Assembly: GCA_011009095.1 (NCBI GenBank)
Contig: VTPC01090699.1
Location: forward strand, 181,692 to 245,691
Direction of reading: 5' to 3'
Origin: Ignelater luminosus
Lineage: Eukaryota > Arthropoda > Insecta > Coleoptera > Elateridae
Length of the DNA stretch: 64,000 bases
Shown here piece after piece: positions 44,991-58,704 of the stretch. Each line of letters starts with the position of its first letter. Positions within the stretch are counted from its first letter, which is position 1. The notes below the pieces were generated by a model, which saw only the letters and a program-made list of their open reading frames with translations, did no database searches and was not told where the DNA came from. Made by a program: the position numbers and the translations under genes.

Positions 44991-46075
44991 ACAGCAACCT
45001 GGAACGTAAAGAGCGATACGGCCCCTTTGAAAACGATCTAAAAAGCAGTCGAATTAAATCATAAATGTATACTTGGTACCAACGCAAACTTTTGGGAAAA
45101 TGATGCGAAGCTTAGGATGCGACAAGGTTCCAGTACGAAATAGATAACAAAAGATGACTCCCAGAAAGACTGCAGAAAGGGACTTTGGACAAAGTGTGGA
45201 TTTGGAATTTTAGTAGCTGTGAGTGTTTAAAACGCATTCAACTCAGCCAAATGGAAATTACTAGATATCTATTAAACCTAATTGCGGATTATCCTAATAA
45301 CAGACGACGGCGCTCCGTTCTTGAATCCACCCTGTGGTACATGCTATACGACGTTGTACTTAGACTCAGAGCCAAGATTATAGGTCATAGTGACAGCAAG
45401 CGATAGCTACACATTCATGAATGAATATTAATTGGATGACGCATCATAATCACCGAATCGCTCTAAAAGCGAGGCAATCATACGAAAGGCGATAAAACGA
45501 CATGCGATTTCGCATAGGCAATGTAATAGCAAAGCCTAAAAAATTAAGAAGGGTATTCAGACTTGCGCTACTGATCATAAATAGATTTCATAAGACAAAA
45601 AAGGGCTTATTGAAAGTACCCAGTAGAGAACCATGCCCATTGTAGCGCTACAAGCAATAGTTGTAGTAGTAGTCATAAACCTAACAAAGAAAAGGTAAAA
45701 GCCCTGAACCTAGGGGAGGGGACATAAGCAGCAAAAATGGGATGACAATCAGACCAAAATGCAATCAACAACAAGCTAATTCCAAATATCTGAATATAAG
45801 TTAGGTACAAGCACAGGATGACAGATTATTGGCTAATGTAAGCGTTAACAGGTCACGGAACATTCCAAGCCTGTACAAACAGATAAACGCGCACAAGAGA
45901 AACTTCATACATTCAACCAGGACAACTTAATGCAGATAATATAATTGGTTATGTAATGCAATTCAGAAAGAACCGAAAGATAATAGAGGAAACTATCTGA
46001 GCTATAATAAAAAAAACAAAAGAAAAGAAAGAATGAGGAAAATAAGATGGACAGGGAGGGTTGCTTGACGTTATA
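44970..46075 (+). pseudogene. R1/Jockey-like LINE remnant
   Basis: Three weak landmarks occur in plus-strand order. ATWNVKS near 44991 resembles the endonuclease start 'TWNVRS'. SVLESTLWYMLYDVVLRL near 45295 fits the RT segment 'SVLGPTLWNxLYDxVLRL' of R1/Jockey LINEs, preceded by a MEITRYLLNLIADY helix that matches the usual I-P-x-YL-x-x-L-I-x-x-Y. ALTGHGTFQAC near 45844 resembles the C-terminal 'LTGHGCF' of R1-type proteins. The GVPQG stretch is deleted and the YADD box is not readable. The fragment is old and heavily damaged. Confidence 0.55.
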
Positions 46076-47654
46076 TCACACTCTGACGATTCCAGGTGTA
46101 ACATACGGGGCGAAGAAAGGAGTTTTTAGTGAATAAAAGTCTCACACTTTCCTGCATGCTTGAGCATGCTGGTGTCCATGACAATTTCCCCCTTATAAGA
46201 AAAAGAAAGAACACAATAAATGGGGCTTGCGAATGACACCTTGTAGCGACTGTGATTACTTTACGGTGAATTTTCGTGATGTTGTTACATTATTAACAAT
46301 CTGAATTTGTAAGGGGTGGTTTCGTTTTAATAATTGAGGGCGCAATTGTTATAGGTGTATTTTGATACTACACATATCTTTTTATAAAAGCCCTAGAATC
46401 TTATTGCAAAAATGTATCTGAAATTTCTTTTTTATATAAGAGTGGTTGAATTATGGAATGGAGAAATAATCCAATAAATAGAAGTTGTTGTATTGCCATT
46501 ATTGGAAATTTTGGGATAAAAAGATTTCTATAAAAAATTAAATTTTCTGAAAAATTGAATATAAAGAACTCTTTCATTTGTTGCATACTACTTTCCTGAC
46601 ACACTGTATATGTTAAATTGAGTTTAATCTTCCTCCACGAATTTAAAAGTTGCTTATAAATGGAACCTTATTATAAGAGAAAAAATAAAAAATAATTCCT
46701 AAGATGATGTAACTCATTCAGTCTGCTTTTTATCTTCAAATGAGAAACAAACCTGACCGCTTGATAGTTCAGAGAATAAGAAATTTTTTTCAATTCTTTG
46801 ATTGTACATAAATATAAAACAAATCGAAAAATTTACAGAAATGAGAAGTTTTCCTGAGGTTTAGTAACTGAATTTTAGTTAACTAATTTATAACTATTTT
46901 AGTTTTATAGTTGGAGTCTGCTTCTATTCATAAAAAAATTACTTAATAAAACAAATAAGGTTTTCAATAGTTTTATTATTTTCTGTCTTTAAATTGTTTT
47001 GCTTATTGTAGATTCTAACGGAAGGTCACCTCCATTTCTTGTTGTGTTTACTAAAAAGATCAAGGAGGAATTTGCTTTGATAAATAAAAGCTTATTTAAT
47101 AAAAATAAAAATAAATCTGTTTTTTTATATTGAATGTTACAAAAAGGGGAATTTTGTAATTTAATTTTGTTTTAAGTAAAAAATGGTAATACACGAAATT
47201 TAATATTTGAAACAAAACTCCAAATGTTTAAATTTGCTTTTAGGTATTTTTTTTATGTATAACTAGTTTAAGAGTTTCTTTGCCTTATTTTATTATTTTT
47301 TGTTTGTTCTTTTACCTATAAACAACCTTAGTAATAATACAATTAGGCATATTATTAGTTTGTTCCCTTTTGAATTTATAAACACAATGTTTTCATTGCT
47401 ATTTATATTTGCACCTTTTTTCAAACTTAGCAGGGCTTACCAAATCTAAATTAATAGCATCCTAGGGTGTAGAAGTATAAAATTCTGAAATTGAACAAGT
47501 GCTTGTACACTGTGGAGAGTCGCTGCCAAATTATTAACAATTTAGAAACAATTTGATAATTAAAAACTGATAGATTGATTAAAATAGTAATTAATAACTG
47601 TATTACCTATGTACTAGAGATGGCTGTTTTCAGAGCAATAACATAGACAAAACG
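46076..47654. other. AT-rich sequence, no gene seen
   Basis: Dense stops and poly-T/A runs. A GCATGCT-TG-AGCATGC hairpin lies at about 46155-46170. Nothing else is recognisable. Confidence 0.5.
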
Positions 47655-49866
47655 CAGCGGTTCTCAATATTTCGTAATTCGTGCCTTCTTTTTTACCTTA
47701 AATAATTCTGTACTCTCTTGCATAATATAAAATAACCCAATACGCTAGAATTTAAACTTGATTTGCCAACCCAGGGTATTGCTGCCGATGTAATGCAGTC
47801 GCGCCGTACTAATACGTGATTTAACTGTTAGATTCGCCATAGATACCGATGAGTCTCGAACTTTCTGGGTTGAAAATACACGAGTTGTTGATTGTTCCAT
47901 TGCAACTGTGCTACATAAGAAACTTTGTCACTTGGAGTATCAACGTTGAGACAAAGTTGTATATTTATGTACACGTGTAGTATATATGGATAGATTTTTA
48001 ATCGGAGGCAAACGTAAGCTTGAGAACGAAGAAGCTTCTACTTCATCCACAGCGCTCAGTACCAGTGCTAATCCTATACTAAGATAAAAAAATACGAAAA
48101 TGTGACAAAGCGTACTTAAACTTCGGTTTTACAAACAATGAAATAAGTGGCGAAAAAAACTCAATGTGTTATTTGTTTTAAAATTTTGACTTCAGATAGC
48201 ATGAAACCGAATAAATTGAAGAGGCTTTGAGAAACCCTACACAAAGAATATATGGGTAAATCCCGTGAATATTTGCAGAAAAACCCAGATCCTTCGAGAA
48301 ACAAAAGTAGAATTGCCACAAAGTTCTCATAGCAAATGAGAGAAATTTATTGGCATTGTACAAAGTGGCTTATAAAATAGCCAAATGTAAAAAGCCACAT
48401 ACGATTGCAGAGCTACTTATTCTACCAGCTGCTATAGACATTGCAGAAACAGTGTTTGATGAAAGCTATGCTAAATAACTTAAGAAGTTGTTACTGTTAA
48501 ACGATGCAATTTGCCGAAGAGTTAGCGATATATCTGTGGATATTCAGCAACTTCTTGAATCTGAATTAGTTAAAAGAAATTTTACCATACAATGTGGTGA
48601 AGCAACAGACGCAGTGACGATTTCCATTTGATTTGCTATATCAGATTGTGTCAAGATGCTACAATAGTTGAAGACTTGCTATTTTGCAAACCTATAGAAA
48701 AAAGTATCGAGTTGTTCAGAATTACAAATGATGCAATTGTCGGCGAAAATTTGGAGTGAATAGATTGTGTTGGAGTTTGCACTGATGGAGCTCAAGTCGT
48801 GTCTGGTAGATATAACAGTTTACAAGCACTTGTGAAGAAGGAATCACCAGGAGTAGTCTGGACACATTGCGTGATTCACCGGGAAGCTTTAGCATCAACA
48901 TCGCTAAGTCCTGGACTAAATATTGTTTTGATAGTAAGCATTGATATAGTTAGGTAATTGTATATGAGTTAGACCTCTAAAATCAAAGCTTTTTGCTGCT
49001 CTTTGTGAAGATGTGGGAGCTGAATATAAATCATTGTTGTTGTATTCTTCATCCAGAAGGTGTTCAAGCGCGTCTACGAACTGAGAAATAAAATAGCAAG
49101 ATTCGTAAGCAAAAGGGTCATAAGATGCGGAAGAATTTTATAAGTTATTGTTAATAAAGTAGTACTTAGTAAACATATTCAAAAAACTTAATTCACTCAA
49201 TATTGAACTTCAGGAATATAATACAAATATATCTGCTTTAAATGAAAGGTCCAAGGCTTTTTGTAAAAAAATACAGTTTTGAAATAACAAAATAAAAGAA
49301 CACTGCTCTGAGATATTTCCCATATTGTGTGAATTTATCCAGAGTTACTCGCAGAAGAGAATCATAAAAAAGTGTTGCTAAAGACAGAGGGTCATTTAGA
49401 GAACTTGAGCACTAATTTCCACAAATACTTTTTTGCAGAAGAAGACGTTAAATTGTTTCACTGGATAATAAATCCATTTGACTATCGCTACAAATGATAG
49501 ATCTTTCTTGAAGTAGCTCAAAAAATTCAAGTTTTGTTATTATGTAAGTCTTTAACAAATTTGTGGACTGAACTGTCTTGCTTTTTAAAGCAAATTTTTC
49601 TATTTGTTAATTGTGCAAAATTAGTTTTTCTGCTGTAGCTGCTTTAAAATCTGAATATAAAAACAAGCTTCAAATAGAAAAGAAGCTCAAAGTATCTCGA
49701 ATATAAAACCAAACCTGGACAGACTGTGTACTTCAAAGCAGGCACGTATTAGTCATTCGATCTATGCCCTAAAAACGTTTTACGTTATTTTTATGTTTTC
49801 GTTTTTTTATATTATTCTACGCCTCCCGCCCCCAGGTTAGAGCGCTCCACAGTTTGAGAACCGCAA
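47655..49866 (+). mobile_element. hAT transposon (BED/ZBED5-type), decayed
   Basis: The left terminus is CAGCGGTTCTCAA at 47655. The right shows TTGAGAACCGC at 49854-49864, an 11-bp inverted match, with the last two bases altered (AA for TG). The length of about 2.2 kb is close to an autonomous hAT of this type. A clean 8-bp target-site duplication was not found at the altered right end. Inside is a single plus-strand transposase pseudogene. The termini share the CAGnGnTTnTCAA pattern with the hAT element at 3432, suggesting related families. Confidence 0.8.
47980..49760 (+). pseudogene. hAT transposase pseudogene with BED finger
   Basis: Fragments in order on the plus strand match ZBED5/FAM200/SCAND3-like transposases. 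FLIGGKRKLENEEASTSST is near 47990. A BED-type finger CVICFKILTSDSMKPNKLKR is near 48160. VAYKIAKCKKPHTIAELLIL is near 48370, followed by LPAAIDIAE. CVGVCTDGAQVVSGRYNSLQ, running on to WTHCVIHREALAS, is near 48767-48910; the Asp there belongs to the catalytic triad. LNSLNIELQEYNTNI is near 49190. INPFD and KPNLDRLCTSKQA near the C-terminus (to about 49750) end it. At least ten stops and frameshifts are needed to connect these, so it is a fossil. Confidence 0.85.
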
Positions 49867-50672
49867 CCATAGCGCAACGGCAAATCCTACCAAATCAGAA
49901 CGAGAGAATAAAGAATCTGCAAAACTCGAGGAAACAAAGAAAGAAACGTTAAACAAATATTCAGTTACTTTATGTGATATATTTGCTACAATAAAATTTA
50001 AACTGGGAATTTATTTGGCTAAATTCAAAATTTCGTCCGCAGAGGGCTAATAACAGTCTTTTCTAATTTCTCTGTGGGAAACAGAAAGTTTTGTCACTTT
50101 CACCGGTTACATTGCGCTTGGTAAAGATCACAAAGCTTTATCCTGTTATGTAATAACGCTCGTACTTAATGTTCATTTGTACATTGGAGTAGTCATCAGT
50201 ACAGAACCAAGCCCATTTAAGTTATTCATAATTTTATTTCATCACAAACGGAGCAAAATGTGTAAGACATTTTAGCTAAAAAACATTTTTTTTTTATTAT
50301 TACACGAATGCTAAAATCATTTTATTTACTTTTGCTTTAAGGAAGCTTTTAAATTACCAAAATAAATTTCTAGTTGTTCGGAAAGTTACGGCTGACTTGA
50401 AAAATTTTTCAAATTCATAAAATTTCATATTTATATTTCCAAACAAAATAATAATCACTTTTCACCTCGCAACGCATAAATTACGTACAATTCAATACCG
50501 TCCGGAATTTCATAACCACCAAAACAGAATAGTTGAAAACGTGGAATTCGCTCAACCACAGCGTAGACCGAATTGGGGTGCACCAATAACAATATTGGCA
50601 TAGTTTTACTGAAAGAAGGAAGACACAAATCAACCACACAATATGTGCAATGGAACGTGCAAGAAGAGAATG
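49867..50672. other. no gene seen
   Basis: AT-rich sequence. A minus-strand frame at 50455-50736 overlaps the simple repeat and looks artefactual. Confidence 0.5.
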
Positions 50673-50721
50673 TTATTATTGTTATTATTATTATTATTAC
50701 TATTATTACTATTACTGCTAC
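50673..50721 (+). repeat. (ATT)n/(ACT)n microsatellite
   Basis: Imperfect TTA-type triplet run with interspersed CTA units. It yields spurious poly-Leu and poly-Ile frames on either strand. Confidence 0.9.
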
Positions 50722-52062
50722 CGCCGAACAAAACATTACACTCGTCCTCGATATATATAAACAAAAAGAGAAAGCGTAATCGTTTATTTGATTCCTACCC
50801 CAGCAGGTCGAACTTTTCGTGCGGCAGAGATACTACCTCCGTTTGTTCTTGAATGAAATATTTATGTAGTTTGTTTGCAAGGATTTAAAGATTATTTTTT
50901 GTGGGTTTTCGTGATATTCGCCGAATAGATAACTTTTTTAATATATTTATCTTTTTGTATAATTAATTGCGTGCTGATGTTTATTTTCGTTAATAATCCG
51001 CCTTAAACATTAATTACAAACAGACCTTTTCTGATTACCACATGTTACTAGAGTATAATCAATAAACTAAATTTATATACCCATGCAAAAGAAATTTAAT
51101 TACAGCGCTTTATAAATTTCTAATCATGATGAAATCTAGTTTAGTTCAAAATAAATTAAAGTTTACGCTCATGAGTTATAAATTTATAATTAAAATGTTA
51201 TAAATTTGTTATAGTATTTTGCAGTATACATACGTAGGGATCGTTGCGATGTAATTAGTTTAGGCTTAATAAAACTGAAATTATTTGACGTATTAATTTG
51301 GTTGCATCTGTATTTGCTCGCAATTCTACCTTATTGTATTGCTACCGATTTAATTTACCGTCGATATTTAATAGACCTTTTTTGGCCTTACTTTGATGAT
51401 AGGAATTTACAAATAGTCGGAAATTTAACAAAGTTTCATGTATTTTGGAGAGTAGTTTGGGAAGAAAAATCACGAGTCGCTTCTCTGGAATACTGATATG
51501 CTGTTATACTACTTTACCGATATTTTGTAATAAACTTTCGAAGATAAACGTGCGCCAAAATTTAAATTATGTCGGTTCTCTCTGAATATTTATTTTTAGA
51601 GCAATTTAGTACAGAGAACAATTTAATAAGATGACGAAACAAATGGTGGTAAATTCCTTACATTAAGAAATCGAAAAATCGATTCCTAAACCATTAGAAA
51701 ACAATAGACTATTAATAATTATTGAATAAAACTAGTCCCAGATAATCTTTAAAAGACGTAGTTACCATTGGCAAAATTTAAATTCAAATTGCTAGAACAA
51801 TCCTTGAAATAATAAACACCATGGGCAGCCTCCCGTGTAAAAAAAGCAAACCGGAGAAATCAACAATTGTTTTAAAGGTTTAAGGTTTGCTTAAATTTCA
51901 AAGTTTGAATTTAGCATCAAGTATCAGAATAAAAACGCCAATAAGCGGGTGCTTTCATATAATCTGACAGATTGCTTCTCGAAGTTGCAAATAGGATACT
52001 ACTTGCTAAAGTAGTTTTCAAACGGAATGCAACAGTGTAATTTAGAAATTCAAGATTGTGTA
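50722..52062. other. AT-rich sequence, no gene seen
   Basis: Nothing recognisable. The 64-codon frame at 51302 has no motif. Confidence 0.5.
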
Positions 52063-53770
52063 TTCTTCTTCTTCTTCTTTCTTTTACTAGGACCATGTGC
52101 TGTTTGTCAGGGTTTTTTATTCGGCGGATGATGAAAATCAGCTCTGGTTTCACCTTTTCGGTGGCCTGCCTAGTGGTTGTCTACCTCTTGGTATCCCATC
52201 TCTGCACTGTCTTGCAATTCTTTCGTCCCCCATTCTATTCACGTGTTCGTTGCAGGCCTTCTTTCCGTCTTTTGTCCACCTTACTACGTCCTGTATGTTG
52301 CACGATTGTCTTATTCCCGTGTTTTTGTGCCTGTCTCTCAATGGTACTCCGGTTATTTTTCTTACATCTTCATTTCGGTGGTTCTTAGTTTTCTCTTAGT
52401 TGCTTGTGTTTCCTGTTTCGTTTCATTTGCATATGTCATTATAGGCCATACCATGGTCTTGTATATTTGAACCTTACTCCTTCTACTCCAACCACTCGTG
52501 ACGCTTTTGCGATTTTCTCTCGAGTCTCAAACAGTATATTTCGATTGCTTGTGATTTCCACTCCCAAATACTTGAATTTCATCACCTGTTCCAACCCTTC
52601 TCCGTCAATCTCTAATTTACATCTTGTGGGTTCTTTTGCTATTACCATTACTTTCGTTTTTGTTGTTAATATTTCCATGTTATATTTTGATGCTGTTATT
52701 TTAAATCTATATACTGTCTGCCTAGAGTCATCGGCATAGCAGACTACGTTTACTTTAAAATTTCTTACAAAGTATCCGTTCAGCTGTGTTAGATTATCAA
52801 TTATCTTGTTCATTATTAAGTCGAACAGGAAGGGGTTTACGCCTTTATTTATTGAGATCTCGGTATATCCATACGATATGCGTATTGCGGTTTTTTCTTC
52901 CGGGTTTAACTCGTGTACTATGCCTATGATGTTGTTTGAGATTTTGTTTTCATGTCAGATATTTATTACATCTTCCTTTCTCACTCTATCAAAGATTCAT
53001 TTTAGGTTGAAAAACACACATAAAGAGGGCTGTCATATACAATAACCTACTCAATAAGTTGCTACATAATGAAGATTGCATCTATCGTGTTTCTGTTTCT
53101 CCGAAACTCTTGTGTTTCTTCTACTATGTTTACGTTGTTTGCTACTAATTTGCTTTCAATCACAGCAGTAAACAGTTTCAGAGCTGCATTTAGCAATGAT
53201 ATTCCTTGATAGTTTCCCGTGTTTTTGCGGTTTCCCTTCTTATAGACGGGTACAGTATAGCTATCCTTCCATTTATTTGGTACTCGTCTGTCTTGTGATA
53301 TTAATATCTCTCCGCCATATTTGATTAGTTTAGTGCTGATTCCATCGGGTCCTTGAAACTTACTGGTTTTCATTTTCTTTATTGAACTTTGTATTTCATT
53401 CATACCTACACTTATTGATTGGTCGCTTGTATTGTTGCTACAATTGATCTTTATTGTTTGGTCTTCTTCACTACGATACAACCCTTGAAAGTATCTATCC
53501 ATTCTTTACTCTCTATGTTATTAATTTTTACAATTTCACATGTTTTTGTTTTCTGGTTTTGCAGCATAGTTGCTTTGATGCACCATTTCGCTTGTGTATC
53601 TTCCCCAGTATTCTCTCTTTATCTCTTTAATTCTTTAATTTGTTTCGTTGCTTACTTGCACGTATCTGTTCTCTTGCTTCCTGCTTTTTCTGTGTCTTAC
53701 ATTTTATAAAGGCTTTCCTTGTCTCTGCTTCTAGCTCTCTGATCTTGTCTGTCAAGTTGTAGCATAGATG
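52063..53770 (-). mobile_element. 5'-truncated LINE with (GAA)n tail
   Basis: The minus-strand order is linker, RT, C-terminal region and tail. The tail is (GAA)n on the minus strand at 52063-52080. No endonuclease is present. The left-over 5' part near 53730-53770 reads as an LTDKIRELEAETRKAF-like coiled linker, so the copy is 5'-truncated at about 53770. Protein pieces differ clearly from the LINEs at 31.5 and 34.9 kb, so this is a separate family. Confidence 0.82.
52150..53502 (-). pseudogene. LINE reverse transcriptase and C-terminal domain, broken
   Basis: From upstream to downstream on the minus strand: the frame at 53062-53502 has MKTSKFQGPDGISTKLIKYG (the RT finger, 'GPDGI'), KKGNRKNTGNYQGISLLN and EETQEFRRNRNTIDAIF. 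The QGDSxSPxLF region is in a broken stretch. The frame at 52439-52813 has VNVVCYADDSRQTVYRFKIT, with an intact YADD, then NMEILTTKTKVM and VMKFKYLGVEITSN. The frame at 52150-52341 has the C-terminal block RMGDERIARQCRDGIPRGRQ followed by PLGRPPKR, typical of insect LINEs in this group. Clade is not assigned by eye. The frames do not connect, so it is inactive. Confidence 0.87.
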
Positions 53771-56700
53771 AAGTAAACGCCCTCTCTATGCATAAAATCA
53801 GGTAATAATTACTTTTATAATTTTCGTTACGCGAAGATACCGCCAAAGTAATTTTATACTCAGAAAATCAGGCCAAAGAAGCAGAACATGTATACAATGT
53901 TTAAAATAATAATCATCCAGATAGTCCTAAAACATGGACAAATAAAATATAAAAATTTTAGCATTCGTGGATGTTTTGATTAGTAGCAATGTAACTCATT
54001 CTAGAAACGAAGATCGAACAGGACTGTGGTCAACTAAGGAAGCATACAGGCGGCCCATATTTACATGCAGGAACAGATTCAACGAAATAAATACATTGGG
54101 TAAGATTTGATGAAGAACAAGCTCGATCTGAACGTAAAAGAAGCGGTAAATTAGCAGCTGTTAGAGAAACTTTCGATTTCTTTGTAAATAATTGGCAAAA
54201 TTCTTCATTCTGTATGCAGCTATAACAATGGACGAACAACTGGTAGTATTTAGAAAACGCTGCCCATTTCGACAATATATAAAATGTAATCCAATAAAGT
54301 ATGTAATTTGAGCCACCGCAAGTGTTCAAGCAACATATATATAGTACGGCAAGCTTATAAGGAAAAACAAGGAAATGACCGTGAAACGAATCAAAGAAAC
54401 AGAGTTGTAAAATACTTGGTAGAACCACTGCACCGGTACGGAAGAGGGTTAAGGACGAATAATCTTTTGACGCCCTTTAAAACTGCTGATTTTCTACTGT
54501 CTAAAAACCTGACCATGTTCGGTATGGTTATAAAAATGAAACTGACACAACAACAAATAAACTAAAAATCATTAACGGTCGCAAAATTTCTTCTTCAGTA
54601 TATGCTTTCTATAAAACTAAAGTAACAGTGGTGTGCAATCCAAAGAAACACACAGCGCTCCACGTTTTTTCAACACAACATTTAGATGATGTACATAGAT
54701 GAAACTACATCTAAAAAGCAGACTGTTCGGCTGCGCTCGCCTTATCGAGCGTCATGCTCGAACGTTGGTGCTCAAGGACAGGAGGCAGAACAGCAGTCTC
54801 GATTGCAATAATGCAGTCACTAAATGCAGATCAGCGAAACTCCTTAATTCCATTTAATTCGGTACGATAGGTACCTACCAACATCTCGTTCTTTGAATGC
54901 ATCCATTGAATTCTTTCATTTCATTGCAATCGGTTCCTCCGCTGAACGTTACGTTATGACGTTCGCGATTGATCGGTCAAGTACGAGTGAGATTCGGTCG
55001 TTCAATACTGAAAAGTGATTGAATTGAAATGACCGAATCATTCACGATTGACACATCTCTAGTCTCGATATAGAACATCACGAGACACACCCACGGGCCA
55101 GAACACGAGGCCAGATCATTATATCAATAAACAATCGTTAAAGCTTAACGTGAGTTTTATTATTAGCTTGAATTAAAAGCAACTCAAGACATAACGCAGA
55201 CAATGATTTTAGATTAGAGTAATACAGAAAGAGCAGTCGACATTGTGATAAGTTCATAAGGGAATATACATATGCCAAAAGAACTAGGTAATGGCCGCTG
55301 CAATTGTTTATTAATATGATAGATATAGTAGCACTTAATACATGTGTAATCTGGTTGCACAAAAATTCAAACTGAGGTGTTGGTAAGAACTGTTCTCGAA
55401 AACTTTTTTCTGGGAATTAAGGCTTGTCTTGGCAAAACCAAATATAACTCGAAGGACTCATTTAACTATTCACATAAAAGAGCCACTGAAAAGGGCACTG
55501 TTGACATGTAGAGTAGAAATTTAACCTCAAAATATAAACAGCAATGGGAACAGAAATAAACGAGGAAGATGCTATTTTTGCGAATGATTTAGTGACACGA
55601 AGTCAAAGGTTCATTTGTGCACAAAACAAGAATTAAGAAAAAACGTTTTCCCTTCCATCTTGCCTTGAAGAGCATAATTAAAATTTAATTTGTGTTAGTT
55701 TTTAAGTTATTGACGACAAAAAAAAGCTGAATCATGATAAGTGACCCCACATGGTAATTGACGTTGATCAAAAGGCGTGGAAAGTCAAGGGTTAAAATTT
55801 GGATAGGTTTGAAACATCAGAAACAATAAAGTGCATATAAAAAGTCCTTAGGGATTTAGGAATACCTAATAATAAGAAAGTTATGACCTAAAAATGAAAA
55901 TCGAAAAATTTCGTTTATTAAAACTTCAAAAAGTAGATGAAGTTTCTTTTTAGATTGTTATTGAGCATTAAAATACGCTCTCAAGTATTTAAATAACCTT
56001 GTTTCTCTACAGTTAATTTCAGAAATCCCAAATTTGAATAACCCTGTCTATCAATCTTCTTTTAATTTATCTGTGAAACATTAAAAACACTCAAGTAAAG
56101 CGTATTAAAGAAATTGCGTATTTTAGCTGTAAATCGTCTTGAAATCTTACCTCAAAGAAAATATATTATAACGGATTTACCTCGAATTTAGTTCTGCCAC
56201 ATATTTTTAAAATGTTGCTTATGGAGATGTAATAAATTCACTGGACAGCAATTACCGACTTCCGCAAACCGTTTTCGCACCTTCAAAGTGCACGCAAACA
56301 AGCTGATAAAAGTCCGTCCGTGTTTAAAAGTTGCATGCAAATCTGACTCGTGCTTTAGGTACTACGCCAGTGATGGCCAGATTATTTATAGGCATGTAAT
56401 ATCTTCAGCAGTTGCTAAAAATACATTCCTTTGTTGTTTTTCTCTGGTTACCCCTGGGTTTCATTAAATAGGATGTTATTTTATTGATTAAATCCCAACA
56501 AAACATATCTACGTCATATAATACCTTTCAAATTTTCAATATAGAAAATGCTATTTCTGAATCTTAAATGATTGTTTTTCAAGACTGTTTTATCATTAGA
56601 TGTGTAGAAAGAATAATGATGGGCTCTATATTTAAGAACAAGTGGCACCATAAACACTTTTAGAAACTATAAAAGTCAGAGTTAAAAATGTTAGCGATAT

Positions 56701-58704
56701 TTTATGATTAGTGGAAAAGCGAGATTTTTACGAGACTTCCAGAAATACTCAAAGATTATTTTGAGACGACTGGCAATCAGTTAGAAGCAGAGCAGATGAC
56801 AAATGCAGCAGGGGCTACATTCGAATTACTGCATTATTTCATTAACAGAAATATACTGCTTGGCATGTCATAAGCGCAGGAGATGTAAAGAGCACCGTCG
56901 TAAACCAAAGTTACACGCAATTATAGGAGCATGACTTTGGACCTGAAGCACGCAAATGCCGAATGGTCTAAAAGTTATTTATACAGGATATAGCACGTTC
57001 ATACGATACTACTAGTCTTTACTTGGTTTGAAGGCAAATTTCAAGATCATATCTGGATGGTGAATGCTTTTGCTAAACAAACAGTTCTGTGCCAAATTAA
57101 TATATCAAACAACTGATACTCTAAAACTTCAAAAATGTTGATGCAATAGTTAACGGTTTTGTGGATGTCAAGCTACTAGCTCATACAAGAAGCCCTTAGA
57201 AGGGTTCAAACTTCCATCATTCAGCGGTTTCTTTCTAAGATTGTATTTAGTAGAATCACTTTCTTATGCATTGTCCCTCAAATTAATGTCCCAAATTCCT
57301 AAATTATTTTTGCAATTTGTTTCGAAAGAAAAAACAGTTCAGTAATTTAGAACAGTACTGGGGGCTGGTTAAATATCGCTTTCAGGTTAAAAACTTTCAA
57401 TAGCGACGTAAATTAAGAGATGTTTTCAATTCTTTAACATCTTTGTTTAATTAACCTTTTAACAGGCTTCTTCAGGACCTGACCTATACATAATATGGTG
57501 ATTAATAACTAGTCGACGCTAGACTAGTATAGTTGCTTACATGCATATATTTAAATTTTTATTGTACACTTTAGATGACAAAACAGGCCAATTACTACTT
57601 TGCTTTTATTATAATGACTAGGCTGTCCTAAAAAATAATCACATAAATGTTTGGGTAGTGATACAAATTACATGTTTATCTTGCACTACCACATTATTAG
57701 TTATTATTAGGGCTTCTCTTGCTCAATGCAAGTTACTTGTTATGCTTAACGTTAATACCCTGTCCATGCAAAGGTAATTATAATACAAGCAACCTAAGGT
57801 GTGTATAATTAGAACTGGATTCCCTGTACACCTGCTTGTTTAACTTGCATTGATTATGTCATTATGTGCGTTAACTAACTTGGAGATTACACCGATTACT
57901 TGGCGCAACCATTGTCTATTATATTAGTACTTAATACAGATTTTGGTATGGTATACTTTTACAGTTCTTGCTGAACCTTAAACTACGCATTGATTCTAGC
58001 TTTACTGTGGAAATGTCTTGGATACTTTACTCTAGTAGCACAATGTAATTGACTAATTGTTATTAGCAGTTATGATCCGTTCAATTGCTTTTTATGGTTT
58101 AGTTTTCATATAACCCATGAAATTTAAAAGTTATTAACTATTGATGAGCCGTTGGTACTAATATTTATGAGATCCTTAAAATTACTTGTTGTAAGTGCCG
58201 AATACTTGTTAGAAAATTATTGCTAGTTATTTGTACAATTTTATTACATTTTAATTGATTTACATAACACTACAAGTGTAGCATCGATCATGGTGTTGTT
58301 AATGAACACGTTTAGGAGAAAAAAAAACGAGAAAAGGGAGAGTACAAGTCAAAAAATAATTGCAAAGGAGAGATTAAAGATTGTGGGGTCTTATCACTGG
58401 TTCATAATGAATTAAGGCTAAAAGATCCAATAGCCTTTAAGCAATTAACCACATTTTAATAAATGTTGGAAATAATTAAAGCAAATATAATAAAACAAGA
58501 CACAAACATGAGAGAAGCTGTTTCAGCAAAAAAGAGGAACTGAAGATTTAAATAGTTTTCAGACTGACACTCACGCTGAGATATCTTGCTACTGGGAAAA
58601 CTATCGGTCATCAATGTTTGCCAGTAGAATATACGAAAACACAATAAGCATTTTTGTGAGAAGTGTGCGCTGTAATTTATAAACGTTTAATAGTTATTTA
58701 TGTA
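53771..58704. other. long stretch without a recognisable gene
   Basis: Mostly AT-rich. The interval 54700-55080 is less AT-rich, with many repeated short motifs (gaatga, ttcatt, gaacg), and ends in tgacacatctctagt, a sequence style seen at the ends of some hAT-derived MITEs; a partner end was not found. Frames of 132 and 85 codons near 54030-54565 overlap on opposite strands and show no motif. A perfect hairpin ACTAGTC-gacgcta-GACTAGT lies at 57508-57528. Confidence 0.4.

Noticed and set aside
50643..50852. Poly-Leu open frame that could look like a signal or membrane peptide
   Set aside because: It is the translation of a TTA-type microsatellite.
52056..52470. Plus-strand frames of 97-111 codons
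   Set aside because: They lie antisense to the LINE C-terminal region and have no motif of their own.
54700..55080. Possible hAT MITE ending in tgacacatctctagt
   Set aside because: Only one candidate terminus was seen; without a matching inverted end or target duplication it is not supported as an element.
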